Assembly (NCBI GenBank): GCA_963834715.1
Contig: CAWIDE010000018.1
Coordinates: 1-64,000 of the forward strand
DNA: 64,000 bases
Reading direction: 5' to 3'
Source of the DNA: CAVSUZ01 sp963834715
GTDB lineage: Bacteria > Pseudomonadota > Alphaproteobacteria > Acetobacterales > Acetobacteraceae
Shown: positions 53,493 through 61,807 of the stretch, one piece after another
Position numbering within the stretch: the stretch's first letter is position 1
Layout: each line of letters begins with the position of its first letter
Translations under genes and position numbers: made by a program
The notes under the pieces: generated by a model
Told to the model about the DNA's origin: nothing
What the model saw: only the letters and a program-made list of their open reading frames with translations
Databases searched by the model: none

Positions 53493-53517
53493 TCGGGGTT
53501 GTCGCCCCGAGGTTTTT
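53493..53517 (+). terminator. Orphan rho-independent terminator
   Basis: TCGGGG, loop TTGTCG, CCCCGA is followed after two G by a run of five T on the plus strand. It lies in the divergent spacer between the hydrolase start at 53442 and cysE at 53800, so no plus-strand gene ends here. It could close a small RNA or act as an attenuator. The rest of this 357-base spacer shows no gene. Confidence 0.6.
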
Positions 53518-53799
53518 GTGCTCCCGCGAACTGGCAGGCAACCCGAGACGGCGGTTTTCTGTAGGTAGTGTCAGTCCGCTGGTTTTGTCAGGTCATCGCC
53601 TGCGGAATCTTGACTGTACCTCAACCCATCCATAACTCGGCCGAGCCGTGGGTAGTTCCAACCCGCCCTGGTTTGGCTTGCTGACCCATACCGGTTCACG
53701 ACAGCTGTTAAGCGGGCGGCTGAAACGATCCATTGCCACCACCTAACCTGGAGGCACTATAAATCATGCTTGGCCGCCGTTGCACAATGGAATTGTCGC

Positions 53800-54483
53800 A
53801 TGGCTTTCATGTTCCTGCGTGAATTGGTTCGAACTTATCGTGAGCGTGATCCTGCAGCGCGTTCATCTGTGGAGGTGCTGTTTTGCTATCCAGGGTTGCA
53901 TGCGGTACTGTGGCATCGGCTGTCACATGCGTTGTGGCTGCGAAGGTTGCGGTTTATTGCTCGCTTCTCGTCGCATCTGGCGCGATGGTTTACTGGAATC
54001 GAGATCCACCCTGCGGCGAAACTGGGGCGCCGGTTGGTCATTGATCACGGCATGGGGGTGGTGATCGGAGAAACGGCTGAGGTAGGGGACGACTGCTACT
54101 TCTATCATCAGGTCACGCTGGGGGTGGCACGCACGATGAGCGGCAAGCGCCATCCGACGGTCGGAAATAACGTGATCATTGGGGCAGGGGCCAAGGTGCT
54201 GGGTCCGATTACGGTCGGCGACAATGCGCGGATCGGGTCGAATGCCGTGGTGGTGGATCCGGTTCCGCCCGATACGACGGTGGTCGGGATTCCGGCCAGG
54301 CCGGTCGATCGTCGGCTGCGTCGGCAGCCTGAGTTCGATCCTTACGGGATGCCGTGCGATGACAGCCTGGATCCGCTGCTCAGGGACCTGGAGGGGTTGC
54401 GGGCCGAGCTCGCCGAGCTGGAGGTTCGAGTGGGGCGGTTGTCGAAGGCGCAGGAGGAGACGAGGCCGGCCGAGGCGAAATGA
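53800..54483 (+). CDS. cysE: Serine acetyltransferase
   Basis: The ATG at 53800 (MAFMFLRELVRTYRERDPAA) gives 227 residues. The text YPGLHAVLWHRLSHALW is the conserved helical part before the left-handed beta-helix. The hexapeptide region includes DHGMGVVIGETAEVGDDC with the catalytic His-Asp pair. The C-terminus has RIGSNAVVVDPVPPDTTVVG and a coiled tail. The enzyme makes O-acetylserine, the substrate of cysteine synthase (47452). It opens an operon of sulfur-transfer genes; its stop overlaps the ATG of the first desulfurase. Confidence 0.93.
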   Translation: MAFMFLRELVRTYRERDPAARSSVEVLFCYPGLHAVLWHRLSHALWLRRLRFIARFSSHLARWFTGIEIHPAAKLGRRLVIDHGMGVVIGETAEVGDDCYFYHQVTLGVARTMSGKRHPTVGNNVIIGAGAKVLGPITVGDNARIGSNAVVVDPVPPDTTVVGIPARPVDRRLRRQPEFDPYGMPCDDSLDPLLRDLEGLRAELAELEVRVGRLSKAQEETRPAEAK

Positions 54484-55577
54484 GGCGGTACTACCTGGAT
54501 GCGAATGCCTCGGAGCCGCTGCGCCCGTCAGCGCGGGCGGCGATGGTCGCGGCGTGCGAGGTAACGGGTAATCCGGCTTCGGTTCATGGTGAGGGGAGGG
54601 CGGCTCGGCGGATTCTCGAGGACGCGCGTGAGGCGATCGCCGGCCGGTTTGGCGCTCGGCTGGAAAACGTAGTGTTCACGTCGGGAGCGAGCGAAGCCAA
54701 TGCGTTGGCGGTCCACGCATTGGGGGTGGGGCGGCGTGTTATCGTAGGTGCGACCGAGCATGATTCGGTGCGGGCCCACGCGCCGGGTGCGATGATGTTG
54801 CCGGTGGACCGGGAGGGTGTGGCCGATCTGCAAGCGCTCGCTGGCCTGCTGGTGGACGGACCGGCGCTGGTCTGTCTGATGCTGGCGAACAACGAAACCG
54901 GTGTGATCCAGCCCGTCGCCGAGGCGGCGGCGCTGTGCGGGCGATATGGCGCCTTGCTGCACGTCGACGCGGTGCAGGGGGTGGGCCGGATGCCTGTCGA
55001 TATAAGCTCTTTGGGTGCGGACAGTGTGGCGATTTCCTCGCACAAGCTGGGCGGGCCGATGGGGGCGGGAGCGTTGTTGCTGACCTATGCGGGTACCGTG
55101 CGGCCGCTGATTGCGGGTGGCGGTCAGGAGCGAGGATGGCGCGCCGGCACTCCTGCGTTGCCGGCGATCGCGGGGTTTACCGCAGCGCTGCGGGACGCGA
55201 ACGGGGAGGCGCGGCTCGGTCCGATCCGCGATGCGATCGAGGCGGCGGTGCTGCGAGAAGGGGCCGTGGTGTGCGGCGGGGGCGCGGACCGGTTGGAGAA
55301 TACAAGTTGTCTCGCTTTGCGAGGTGTACGAGCCGATGCGCAAGTGATGGCGTTGGATCTGGAAGGGTTTGCGGTGAGCGCAGGAGCGGCATGCAGCTCG
55401 GGGAAGGTGATGGCGAGCCATGTGCTGGCGGCTATGGGGCTGGGCGAGTTGGCCGGGCAGGCAATTCGCGTTTCTTTGCCATGGAATGCTGATCCGGTGG
55501 TGGCGGAGGCGTTCGCCGCGGCTTACGGCCGCATAGCGGACCGCTTGCGGACGGCTCTGGTTCAGCCCGCGGCCTGA
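54480..55577 (+). CDS. Cysteine desulfurase (NifS-like, short form)
   Basis: This 365-residue PLP enzyme takes sulfur from cysteine and passes it on as persulfide. The PLP lysine is in VAISSHKLGGPMGAGALLL, the cofactor His in VGATEHDSV, and the active-site Cys in FAVSAGAACSSGKVM. N-terminal text RRYYLDANASEPLRPSARAA has Asn-Ala-Ser in place of the usual Asn-Ala-Thr-Thr-Pro type. The ATG overlaps the cysE stop and a second desulfurase gene follows after 15 bases. Two tandem desulfurases suggest division of labour, for example one for Fe-S clusters and one for tRNA thiolation. Confidence 0.9.
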   Translation: MRRYYLDANASEPLRPSARAAMVAACEVTGNPASVHGEGRAARRILEDAREAIAGRFGARLENVVFTSGASEANALAVHALGVGRRVIVGATEHDSVRAHAPGAMMLPVDREGVADLQALAGLLVDGPALVCLMLANNETGVIQPVAEAAALCGRYGALLHVDAVQGVGRMPVDISSLGADSVAISSHKLGGPMGAGALLLTYAGTVRPLIAGGGQERGWRAGTPALPAIAGFTAALRDANGEARLGPIRDAIEAAVLREGAVVCGGGADRLENTSCLALRGVRADAQVMALDLEGFAVSAGAACSSGKVMASHVLAAMGLGELAGQAIRVSLPWNADPVVAEAFAAAYGRIADRLRTALVQPAA

Positions 55578-55592
55578 TCATAAATCGATGGG

Positions 55593-56774
55593 ATGACGGA
55601 AGTTCCGCCAAGTCCGAACCGCCCAGTTTATATGGATTATCAGGCGACCACGCCATGCGATCCGCGCGTCATGGCAGCGATGCTGCCTTTTTTTACCGAA
55701 CGGTTCGGAAACCCGCATAGCAGCGAACATGCGATGGGGCGCGACGCCGACGCGGCAGTGGAGCAGGCGCGCGAGCAGGTGGCGGGGCTGATCGACGCCG
55801 AGGCGCGGGAGGTGGTTTTTACGTCGGGGGCGACGGAGAGCAACAACATCGCGATCAAGGGGGCGGCGCGGTTTGCGCTGCAGCAGGGCGAGCGGCGGCG
55901 GCGAATCGTGACACTGGCAACGGAGCATAAGTGCGTTCTGGAGTTGGTGCGCGACCTCGCGGCGGAAGGATTCGAGCCGGTGTTCTTGCCGGTGCAGCCG
56001 AACGGGCTGGCTGATCTCGACCTGCTTGCGGAAGCGCTGCGGACGCCGACGTTGCTGGTGAGCGTGATGGCGGTGAACAACGAAACCGGTGTGGTGCAGG
56101 ACATCGCGCGTATCGCGGCGATGGCGCGCGAGGCCGGAGCGCTGGTGCACACCGATCTGGCGCAGGCGGCGGGAAAAATCCCGGTGGATGTCACAGATTG
56201 GAGCGTGAGTTTGGCCTCGGTCAGCGCGCACAAGCTGTATGGGCCGAAGGGTGTGGGCGCGCTTTATATTCGCCGGCGCCCGAGGGTGCGGCTGGAACCG
56301 CTGTTTTCCGGCGGCGGGCAGGAGCGGGGCGTGCGGTCGGGGACGTTACCCGCGCCCTTGATCGTGGGATTCGGCGAGGCATGCCGGATCAGCGCGGCGG
56401 AGATGGCGGAGGAGGCGGAACGGCTTACCGGATTGCAAGAGCGGCTGTTGGGGGTGTTGCGCGCGGATCTGCCGGGGATCGAGGTGAACGGAACCCTGGG
56501 GGCTCGTATCCCGGGCAACCTGAATGTCCGGTTTCCGCGTGCCACGGCCCTGGAGCTGATGGAGCGCACCCCCGGCTTGTGCGTCTCGACCGGGTCGGCC
56601 TGCACTTCGGCCTCGGTAGAGCCTTCCTATGTGTTGCGGGCCATGGGGTTGAGCGATGAGGAGGCTGCGCGAAGCTTGCGGATCGGGCTGGGGCGCTTTA
56701 CCTCGGTTGCGGACATTGAGTATGCCGCCGGCGCTTTAGCCGCGGCGCACGCAGGCGCGATGGTGCCAGCCTGA
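55593..56774 (+). CDS. Cysteine desulfurase (IscS-like)
   Basis: This 393-residue enzyme resembles IscS more closely than its neighbour does. The start MTEVPPSPNRPVYMDYQATT is followed by the PLP His region LATEHKCVLELVRDLA, the Lys in SVSAHKLYGPKGVGALYIR, and the mobile Cys loop STGSACTSASVEPSYVLRAM. It donates sulfur to scaffold proteins and to MnmA. The ferredoxin and mnmA genes follow directly in the operon. The Fe-S scaffold genes iscU and iscA, chaperones and the iscR regulator are all absent from the locus. Confidence 0.93.
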   Translation: MTEVPPSPNRPVYMDYQATTPCDPRVMAAMLPFFTERFGNPHSSEHAMGRDADAAVEQAREQVAGLIDAEAREVVFTSGATESNNIAIKGAARFALQQGERRRRIVTLATEHKCVLELVRDLAAEGFEPVFLPVQPNGLADLDLLAEALRTPTLLVSVMAVNNETGVVQDIARIAAMAREAGALVHTDLAQAAGKIPVDVTDWSVSLASVSAHKLYGPKGVGALYIRRRPRVRLEPLFSGGGQERGVRSGTLPAPLIVGFGEACRISAAEMAEEAERLTGLQERLLGVLRADLPGIEVNGTLGARIPGNLNVRFPRATALELMERTPGLCVSTGSACTSASVEPSYVLRAMGLSDEEAARSLRIGLGRFTSVADIEYAAGALAAAHAGAMVPA

Positions 56775-56779
56775 ACGGA

Positions 56780-57118
56780 ATGCCTATGCCGAAAATGACA
56801 TTCATCGAGCGCGATGGAGCGCGTCGCGAAGTAGATGCGCCGCTCGGCTTGTCAGTGCTGGAGATCGCCCACAAGCATGGGGTGGATATCGAAGGGGCGT
56901 GCGAGGGGTCGCTGGCGTGTTCGACCTGCCATGTGATCGTGGATAAGGCGTGGTTCGGGCGGTTAGAGGCGCCGACCGAGGACGAGGAGGACATGCTGGA
57001 TCTGGCATTCGGGCTGACGGAGAGCTCGCGGCTGGGTTGCCAGATCGTGATGACCGAGGAACTGGATGGGCTGGTCGTGAAGCTTCCTGCGGGAAGCCGG
57101 AATTTGCTGAACGAGTAA
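56780..57118 (+). CDS. 2Fe-2S ferredoxin (adrenodoxin type)
   Basis: This 112-residue electron carrier has the four cluster ligands in CEGSLACSTCHVIV and SSRLGCQIVM, the Fdx/adrenodoxin pattern used in iron–sulfur cluster assembly. The acidic patch EDEEDMLDLAFG is typical of the partner-binding helix. It lies five bases after the IscS-like gene and four bases before mnmA. It probably supplies electrons for reducing persulfide sulfur on the desulfurase. Confidence 0.93.
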   Translation: MPMPKMTFIERDGARREVDAPLGLSVLEIAHKHGVDIEGACEGSLACSTCHVIVDKAWFGRLEAPTEDEEDMLDLAFGLTESSRLGCQIVMTEELDGLVVKLPAGSRNLLNE

Positions 57119-57122
57119 CGCA

Positions 57123-58253
57123 ATGCGTGTGGTGGCGGCAATGTCTGGTGGCGTGGACAGCTCGGTGGTGGCCGGGCTGCTGCACGAGGCCGGGCATGAG
57201 GTCATCGGGGTGACGTTGCAGCTTTACGATCATGGCGCGTCGAGCGGACGGAAGGGGGCGTGCTGCGCGGGACAGGATATTCATGATGCCCGGCGGGTGG
57301 CGGATCATCTGGGTATTGCGCATTACGTGGTCGATGCCGAGGAGCGGTTTGCGCGGGCGGTGATTGCCGGTTTCGCGGACAGTTACGCGGCGGGCGAGAC
57401 GCCGGTGCCCTGCGTGCGGTGCAATCAGACGGTGAAGTTTGCCGACCTGACAGCATTGGCTCGCGGGCTGGGGGCGGAGCGGCTGGCCACCGGACATTAT
57501 GTGCGACGGGTCGATGGACCGGACGGGCCGGAGCTGCACAGGGCGCGGGATTTGGGCCGGGATCAAAGCTGGTTTCTGTTCGCGACGACGCAGGAGCAAC
57601 TGCGATTCGCGCTGTTTCCACTCGGGGAAGTGCCGGACAAGGTGGCGGTGCGGGCGGAGGCGGCGCGGCTCGGTTTGCCCGTGGCGGCGAAACCGGACAG
57701 CCAGGACATCTGCTTCGTTCCGTCCGGGCAGTATGCCGATGTGGTCGGCCGGTTGCGGCCGGACGCACTGGCTCCGGGGGAGATCGTGGACCGGTTCGGG
57801 CGGGTGTTGGGGCGGCATGAGGGGGTGGCGCGGTATACGGTGGGGCAGGCCAAGCGGCTGGGTGCGGCATCGGCGGCGGGACTGGTGGTGCACCAGATTG
57901 ACGTTCACCGGTCGCGGGTTGTGGTGGGACCACGAGATGGAGGCGTGCGGCGGGTGCGGTTGCGGGAGGTGAACTGGCTGGCGCCGGCAGTGCAGGCCGG
58001 GCGGAGGTGTATGGTGAAGCTGCGGGCGCGGGAGACGCCGCAGGCGGCGTGGGTTGAGGCGTGCAGGAAGGACGCGGCTGCGGTCGAGCTCGATCAGCCG
58101 GCGTTGCCGGCGCCGGGACAGGCGTGTGTGATGTATGATGGAGAGCGGGTGCTTGGGGGTGGGTTCATCTGCCGGGCGGAGGTTGACGGCGCGGGGGTTG
58201 GGCGCCTATCTGCCGGCTCTCTCGGGTTGGATGGCGGCGTAGCTCAGCGGTAG
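57123..58253 (+). CDS. mnmA: tRNA 2-thiouridine(34) synthase, 3' end overlapping a tRNA gene
   Basis: This 376-residue enzyme thiolates U34 of tRNA-Lys, -Glu and -Gln with sulfur relayed from a cysteine desulfurase. The PP-loop is AAMSGGVDSSVVAGLLHEAG. The catalytic cysteines lie in VPCVRCNQTVKF and DSQDICFVPSG. The C-terminal OB-like domain is complete (GQACVMYDGERVLGGGFI). The reading frame continues beyond it and its last seven codons and stop are encoded by the 5' part of the adjoining tRNA-Met gene. The stop TAG is the D-arm sequence GCGGTAGAGC. The upstream desulfurases and ferredoxin form a natural supply chain. Confidence 0.94.
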   Translation: MRVVAAMSGGVDSSVVAGLLHEAGHEVIGVTLQLYDHGASSGRKGACCAGQDIHDARRVADHLGIAHYVVDAEERFARAVIAGFADSYAAGETPVPCVRCNQTVKFADLTALARGLGAERLATGHYVRRVDGPDGPELHRARDLGRDQSWFLFATTQEQLRFALFPLGEVPDKVAVRAEAARLGLPVAAKPDSQDICFVPSGQYADVVGRLRPDALAPGEIVDRFGRVLGRHEGVARYTVGQAKRLGAASAAGLVVHQIDVHRSRVVVGPRDGGVRRVRLREVNWLAPAVQAGRRCMVKLRARETPQAAWVEACRKDAAAVELDQPALPAPGQACVMYDGERVLGGGFICRAEVDGAGVGRLSAGSLGLDGGVAQR

Positions 58254-58307
58254 AGCAGGGGAATCATAATCCCTTGGTCGGTGGTTCAAATCCGCCCGCC
58301 GCTACCA
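58233..58307 (+). tRNA. tRNA-Met (CAT), elongator type
   Basis: The sequence folds as a full cloverleaf of 75 bases with encoded CCA. The acceptor is GGCGGCG/CGCCGCT with a terminal G-U pair, the D-arm is GCTC-AGCGGTA-GAGC, and the anticodon stem-loop is GGGGA-ATCATAA-TCCCT. The T-arm is CGGTGG-TTCAAAT-CCGCCCG, with a mispaired edge. The CAT anticodon could also belong to a lysidine-modified tRNA-Ile2, but the GGGGAATCATAATCCC stem is typical of elongator Met in alphaproteobacteria. Its first 21 bases overlap the mnmA reading frame. Confidence 0.92.
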
Positions 58308-58606
58308 CTAGAAAGCCTGGAAGAACCAAATACTTCCCGAAGTCATTTTAAGTAACAAGCGCCTTTTTGTGTCGTAGCTGTTGCAGGCGATCGCAAGGAC
58401 TTTGAAGGGGTTACAAGCGCCCCCAGCGCAAGTCATTCCGGTTGCGGTGCCATGAGCAACCAGACCATCCTCTCGTTCAACTGAGACGGGGCAAGGTCGC
58501 AGGATTCAATTCAACCTACTTGTCCAAAAACTGTCGGTGGAGCTATGCTGTTGCGGCTCGCATTCGGGGGCCGACCCTTGGGTTGTCAATGACAGGGGAG
58601 GTTAAA
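58308..58606. other. Spacer between tRNA-Met and dodecin
   Basis: About 300 bases without a recognised gene. It contains two similar words, GTAACAAGCGCC near 58353 and GTTACAAGCGCC near 58410, about 57 bases apart. A strong ribosome-binding site (AGGGGAGG) lies just before the dodecin ATG. The spacing of the repeat is suggestive of a regulator or attachment site but nothing more can be supported. Confidence 0.4.
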
Positions 58607-58810
58607 ATGGCTGTTGCAAGCGTTTCGAAAATCACAGCGGCATCCGCGGAGAGCTTTGATCACGCCGTGCGGGAAGGGCTGGCGCGCGCGAACAAAACGC
58701 TGCGCGGCATCACTGGCCTGCATGTGGTTGAGCACAAGGCTAGCGTCAGCAATGGGAAGATTTCCGAGTATCGCATCACGATGGAGGTGACGTTCGTCCT
58801 CGATAGCTGA
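58607..58810 (+). CDS. Dodecin-family flavin-binding protein
   Basis: The ATG at 58607, preceded by AGGGGAGG, gives 67 residues, the normal dodecin length. The text ASVSKITAASAESFDHAVREG, ITGLHVVEHKASVSNGKISE and YRITMEVTFVL shows the helix packed on a three-stranded sheet. Dodecins form 12-subunit shells that store FMN, riboflavin or lumichrome and buffer free flavins. The upstream extension of the frame has no family similarity and is left out. Confidence 0.88.
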   Translation: MAVASVSKITAASAESFDHAVREGLARANKTLRGITGLHVVEHKASVSNGKISEYRITMEVTFVLDS

Positions 58811-59098
58811 CCGAGGCGAACCAACTGCGAGGAAACAGTCTGACGGCGGTTGCTGGAAAGCCTGATTGCGAAACTTAGCGGTGGCGTGTGCAGTGATGCC
58901 GGCTGGGGGACGGCGCATCGTCAATCATTATGGCGCGTTCCAGGATTCCCGGAGCCTGTTGAAATAGGGGAATGGCCGGCGTGTCCACCTCGAGCCTTGG
59001 ATGTGCGCGTCGCGCGTTCAGACGACTGAAACGGCCGTACCTAGGCGAGGCGTTGATCCAGGTCCCCAGGATGCGGTCAGGGGCATGATGGACCGAAT

Positions 59099-59548
59099 TT
59101 AGTCATGCCGGGTGATTGAGGAGGAAGAACGGTGCCGTTCGTTACGATGACGTGCGGCAGCGCGGGGGAGGGTCGTCCGCGGCGCCGAAGGGACCGCTGC
59201 AGGCGCAGCGGCCGTCTGCCGCGCCTTCGGTCCTGTAAGCACCGCCTCAAGCTCCTCGAGCTGGTGAGCCGCGGCGGTACGCAGCGCACCCGCTCGGACG
59301 TCCATTTCTGATTGCAACCGGGTTTGCTCACTCGTCACCGAAATCACCGAACCCGCGTTCGGGCCAGTTTGCCCCGCGGGCGCCACGACTCGATGTTCCG
59401 ATCGCGGTATAACTCCAAACGGCGCCTCAAGGATCCCCGCCATGATTAGCACAAGCCCGGCAAGGATCACGGTCGCTGGCAGCGTATAGCGGAACATCCC
59501 CACCCCCAACGCGACCGAATCTCTTGACTCGATCGGATTGGTTGCCAT
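59099..59548 (-). CDS. Hypothetical single-pass membrane protein
   Basis: The chosen ATG at 59548 (MATNPIESRDSVALGVGMFR) gives 149 residues; the frame is open to 59614. One membrane helix (YTLPATVILAGLVLIMAGIL) is followed by a periplasmic coiled-coil segment (SEQTRLQSEMDVRAGALRTA) and a disordered Ala/Pro/Arg-rich tail. The layout is that of a small envelope protein. No family is recognised. The 290 bases between it and the dodecin gene contain nothing I can identify. Confidence 0.5.
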   Translation of the reverse strand: MATNPIESRDSVALGVGMFRYTLPATVILAGLVLIMAGILEAPFGVIPRSEHRVVAPAGQTGPNAGSVISVTSEQTRLQSEMDVRAGALRTAAAHQLEELEAVLTGPKARQTAAAPAAVPSAPRTTLPRAAARHRNERHRSSSSITRHD

Positions 59549-59650
59549 GGTAGGCAAAAGGCTTCGGAGTCGCGTCAAGACATTCGTGGCTCGTTTGGGC
59601 GCGTTCACAATCAAGCGGCCGATGTCACCATCGATCGCAGGATGCTTCCT

Positions 59651-59917
59651 TTACCCACTGCCCCTCTGACGCGGCAGGTATGTGTACGGGAGGCTGGACG
59701 TCTCGGCTGCCCGATCCGCGCATTCCTGGTACGGGGTATTGTTCGAGCCGAGCCTGGCATTCCCGGATGATTCGTTATCCTCAATGCGCCCGGGGTCCCG
59801 CTTGGCCGTGCCCCGTTTCTCCACCGGCTCACGCCCAGGGCGCTCCTCCGGTTCGGCAAACTCAAGCGGCACGTAATTGCCAAGCGCCTTCGCCCGGCCG
59901 GTTACAACGCAGTCCAT
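59651..59917 (-). CDS. Doubtful small hydrophilic protein
   Basis: This 88-codon ATG-started frame begins MDCVVTGRAKALGNYVPLEF and continues with an Arg/Glu/Pro-rich region (AEPEERPGREPVEKRGTAKR). Composition is protein-like but low in complexity and no family is recognised. It lies downstream of the MHS transporter on the same strand. Other frames on both strands are similarly open here because of the high GC content, so it may not be a gene. Confidence 0.3.
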   Translation of the reverse strand: MDCVVTGRAKALGNYVPLEFAEPEERPGREPVEKRGTAKRDPGRIEDNESSGNARLGSNNTPYQECADRAAETSSLPYTYLPRQRGSG

Positions 59918-59957
59918 GCTCGCGATTACGGATGCAGACCGGGCATGCTCTGCGGTA

Positions 59958-61304
59958 TCATGTCGTATGCGCGTACTCCGCCGAAATATCGCGGTTTGTA
60001 TAGTCCGGCATCAGTGCTACCGCGATAATGGTGATGATCGCGCAAGCGCTGATGTAAATCGCGATCGGCACCCAGGAATGATACACCGCGAACAGGGCCG
60101 TTGCGATCAAGGGCGCCGGCCCGCCGGCAATAAGCGAGGCAAGCTGATAGCCGATCGACGCGCCCGAGTAGCGCAAGCGGGGCGTGAAGCTTTCGGCGAT
60201 CAACGCGGCCTGCGGACCGTACATCGCGTCGTGCGGGATCAGCGACAGCACGATAGCGATAAAGATCAGGAACGGCACCGTGGTGCTCAGCAGACCGAAA
60301 TAGATCCACGCCCAGATGCCGGTCACCAGCGCACCGATCAGATATACCCTCCGGCGGCCGTATTTGTCTGAAAGATGCCCGGCAATCGGGATGCTGAAGA
60401 ATGAAACCACAGAGGCGCACAGCACGGAGATCAGCAGCAGATCGCGGGTCACCTTCAGTTGGCCGACGCCGTACGAGAAGATGAAGGCAGTAAAAATATA
60501 AAACGGCGCCTGTTCGGCCATTCGCGCGAACGCGCTTAGGAAAATCTCCTTCGGCTGTCTGCGGAAAACTTCAGCGGCCGGGGCCTTTTCGATCAGGTCT
60601 TCCTCCACCAGCCGACGGAACGCCGGGGTTTCCAGAATGCCGAGTCGGATCCACAGCCCAACCGCCACCAGCACGATGCTGATCCAGAACGGTATCCGCC
60701 AGCCCCAGACCAGGAACTGGTTGCCGGAAACCGCACTGAACGCGAGCACCACTAGATTAGCAAGGAAGAGACCGGAGGGCACGCCGAATTGCGGCCAGGA
60801 CGCGATCAGGCCGCGATTATGGTTCCCGCGCGCCCACTCCATCGACATAAGCACCGACCCGCCCCACTCGCCGCCGACCCCGATGCCCTGCACAAGCCGC
60901 AGGAGGGTAAGGATGATGGCGCCCCAGATGCCGATGCTGGCATAAGTGGGCACGAAGCCGACCAGGAAGGTGGACAACCCCATCAGCATCAGGGTGGCGA
61001 TCAGGGCCGATTTGCGGCCAATGCGATCCCCCCAATGCCCGAAGATCGCGGCCCCGATCGGCCGCGCGGCAAAACCCACCGCGTAAATCGCGAACGCGTT
61101 CAAAGTGCCGACCAGCGGATCGGATTTCGGGAAATACAGCCTCGCGAATACCAGCCCCGTGACGGTGCTATACAGAAAGAAATCATACCACTCGATCGTG
61201 GTGCCGATCGTGCTGGCGATTACCGCCCGGTAGAGTTGCTTGCGGTGCTCATCTTCGGAGATGGTATGGGCTTCCCACGCCGCGGCGCGTGTGCTGCCTG
61301 ACAT
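59958..61304 (-). CDS. MFS transporter of the metabolite:H+ symporter (MHS) family
   Basis: This 448-residue protein has 12 membrane helices and the MHS signatures: VIASTIGTTIEWYDFFLYST at helix 1, FGHWGDRIGRKSALI in the first loop and GGEWGGSVLMSMEWA at helix 4. The repeat of the motif between helices 8 and 9 is GHLSDKYGRRRVYLIGALV. Relatives import shikimate, ketoglutarate, citrate, proline/betaine or similar small acids with protons. The gene stands alone. The spacer upstream of it carries a minus-strand terminator. Confidence 0.9.
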   Translation of the reverse strand: MSGSTRAAAWEAHTISEDEHRKQLYRAVIASTIGTTIEWYDFFLYSTVTGLVFARLYFPKSDPLVGTLNAFAIYAVGFAARPIGAAIFGHWGDRIGRKSALIATLMLMGLSTFLVGFVPTYASIGIWGAIILTLLRLVQGIGVGGEWGGSVLMSMEWARGNHNRGLIASWPQFGVPSGLFLANLVVLAFSAVSGNQFLVWGWRIPFWISIVLVAVGLWIRLGILETPAFRRLVEEDLIEKAPAAEVFRRQPKEIFLSAFARMAEQAPFYIFTAFIFSYGVGQLKVTRDLLLISVLCASVVSFFSIPIAGHLSDKYGRRRVYLIGALVTGIWAWIYFGLLSTTVPFLIFIAIVLSLIPHDAMYGPQAALIAESFTPRLRYSGASIGYQLASLIAGGPAPLIATALFAVYHSWVPIAIYISACAIITIIAVALMPDYTNRDISAEYAHTT

Positions 61305-61430
61305 TGGACTTTCACCCCAAAGCTGCTTTTAGTTCGATGGTGTATTATGCCTGATTTTGCTCTTGAGCAAGGGGTTATACCCTTAAGCACGGGTGACCCC
61401 CCTGAGCGGGGGACGTAAAGCGTGGTGCGA

Positions 61431-61460
61431 AAGAAAACCCCGCGCGGGAAAACGCGCGGG
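61431..61460 (-). terminator. Strong minus-strand terminator without an annotated upstream gene
   Basis: On the minus strand CCCCGCGCG, a loop with TTTTCC, and CGCGCGGGG are followed at once by TTTTCTTT. It lies about 130 bases upstream of the MHS transporter start and in the same direction. Any transcript it ends must start in 61460–61800, where no minus-strand protein gene is recognised. A small RNA or an attenuated leader of the transporter gene would fit. Confidence 0.6.
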
Positions 61461-61807
61461 GTCTCCAAGGTGGCAGCGCGCCAGGACGACAGCGCTGGCG
61501 GCGCGCTGCTGCTGGGGGAGGAAGCCAGCGAACACGAGGGAATCTCATGCTCAATGCTGGCAAGAACTAGGATGGAATGCGGCAGAAATCTGATCAGGGG
61601 GGCTATGGCTGCAACTTTGCGTGATGCAACTTATTGGGGAGCAGCGGAATTGTTTCATGATAGTTATGTCGTGGCCTTGGGTGGGCGAACGCCGCCGATG
61701 CGGGGGAAGGACCAAGCGTGTTGAGGTTCAGCAACAGGATCGGACTGTTACACAATTGACAGCAAGCACGCGGTTGTGAGCGAAGGCTGCGCCGCTAATT
61801 GTGAGGT

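Noticed and set aside
61422..61724. 100-codon plus-strand ORF starting MVRKKTPRGK
   Set aside because: It begins inside the terminator hairpin, has no ribosome-binding site and no family resemblance.
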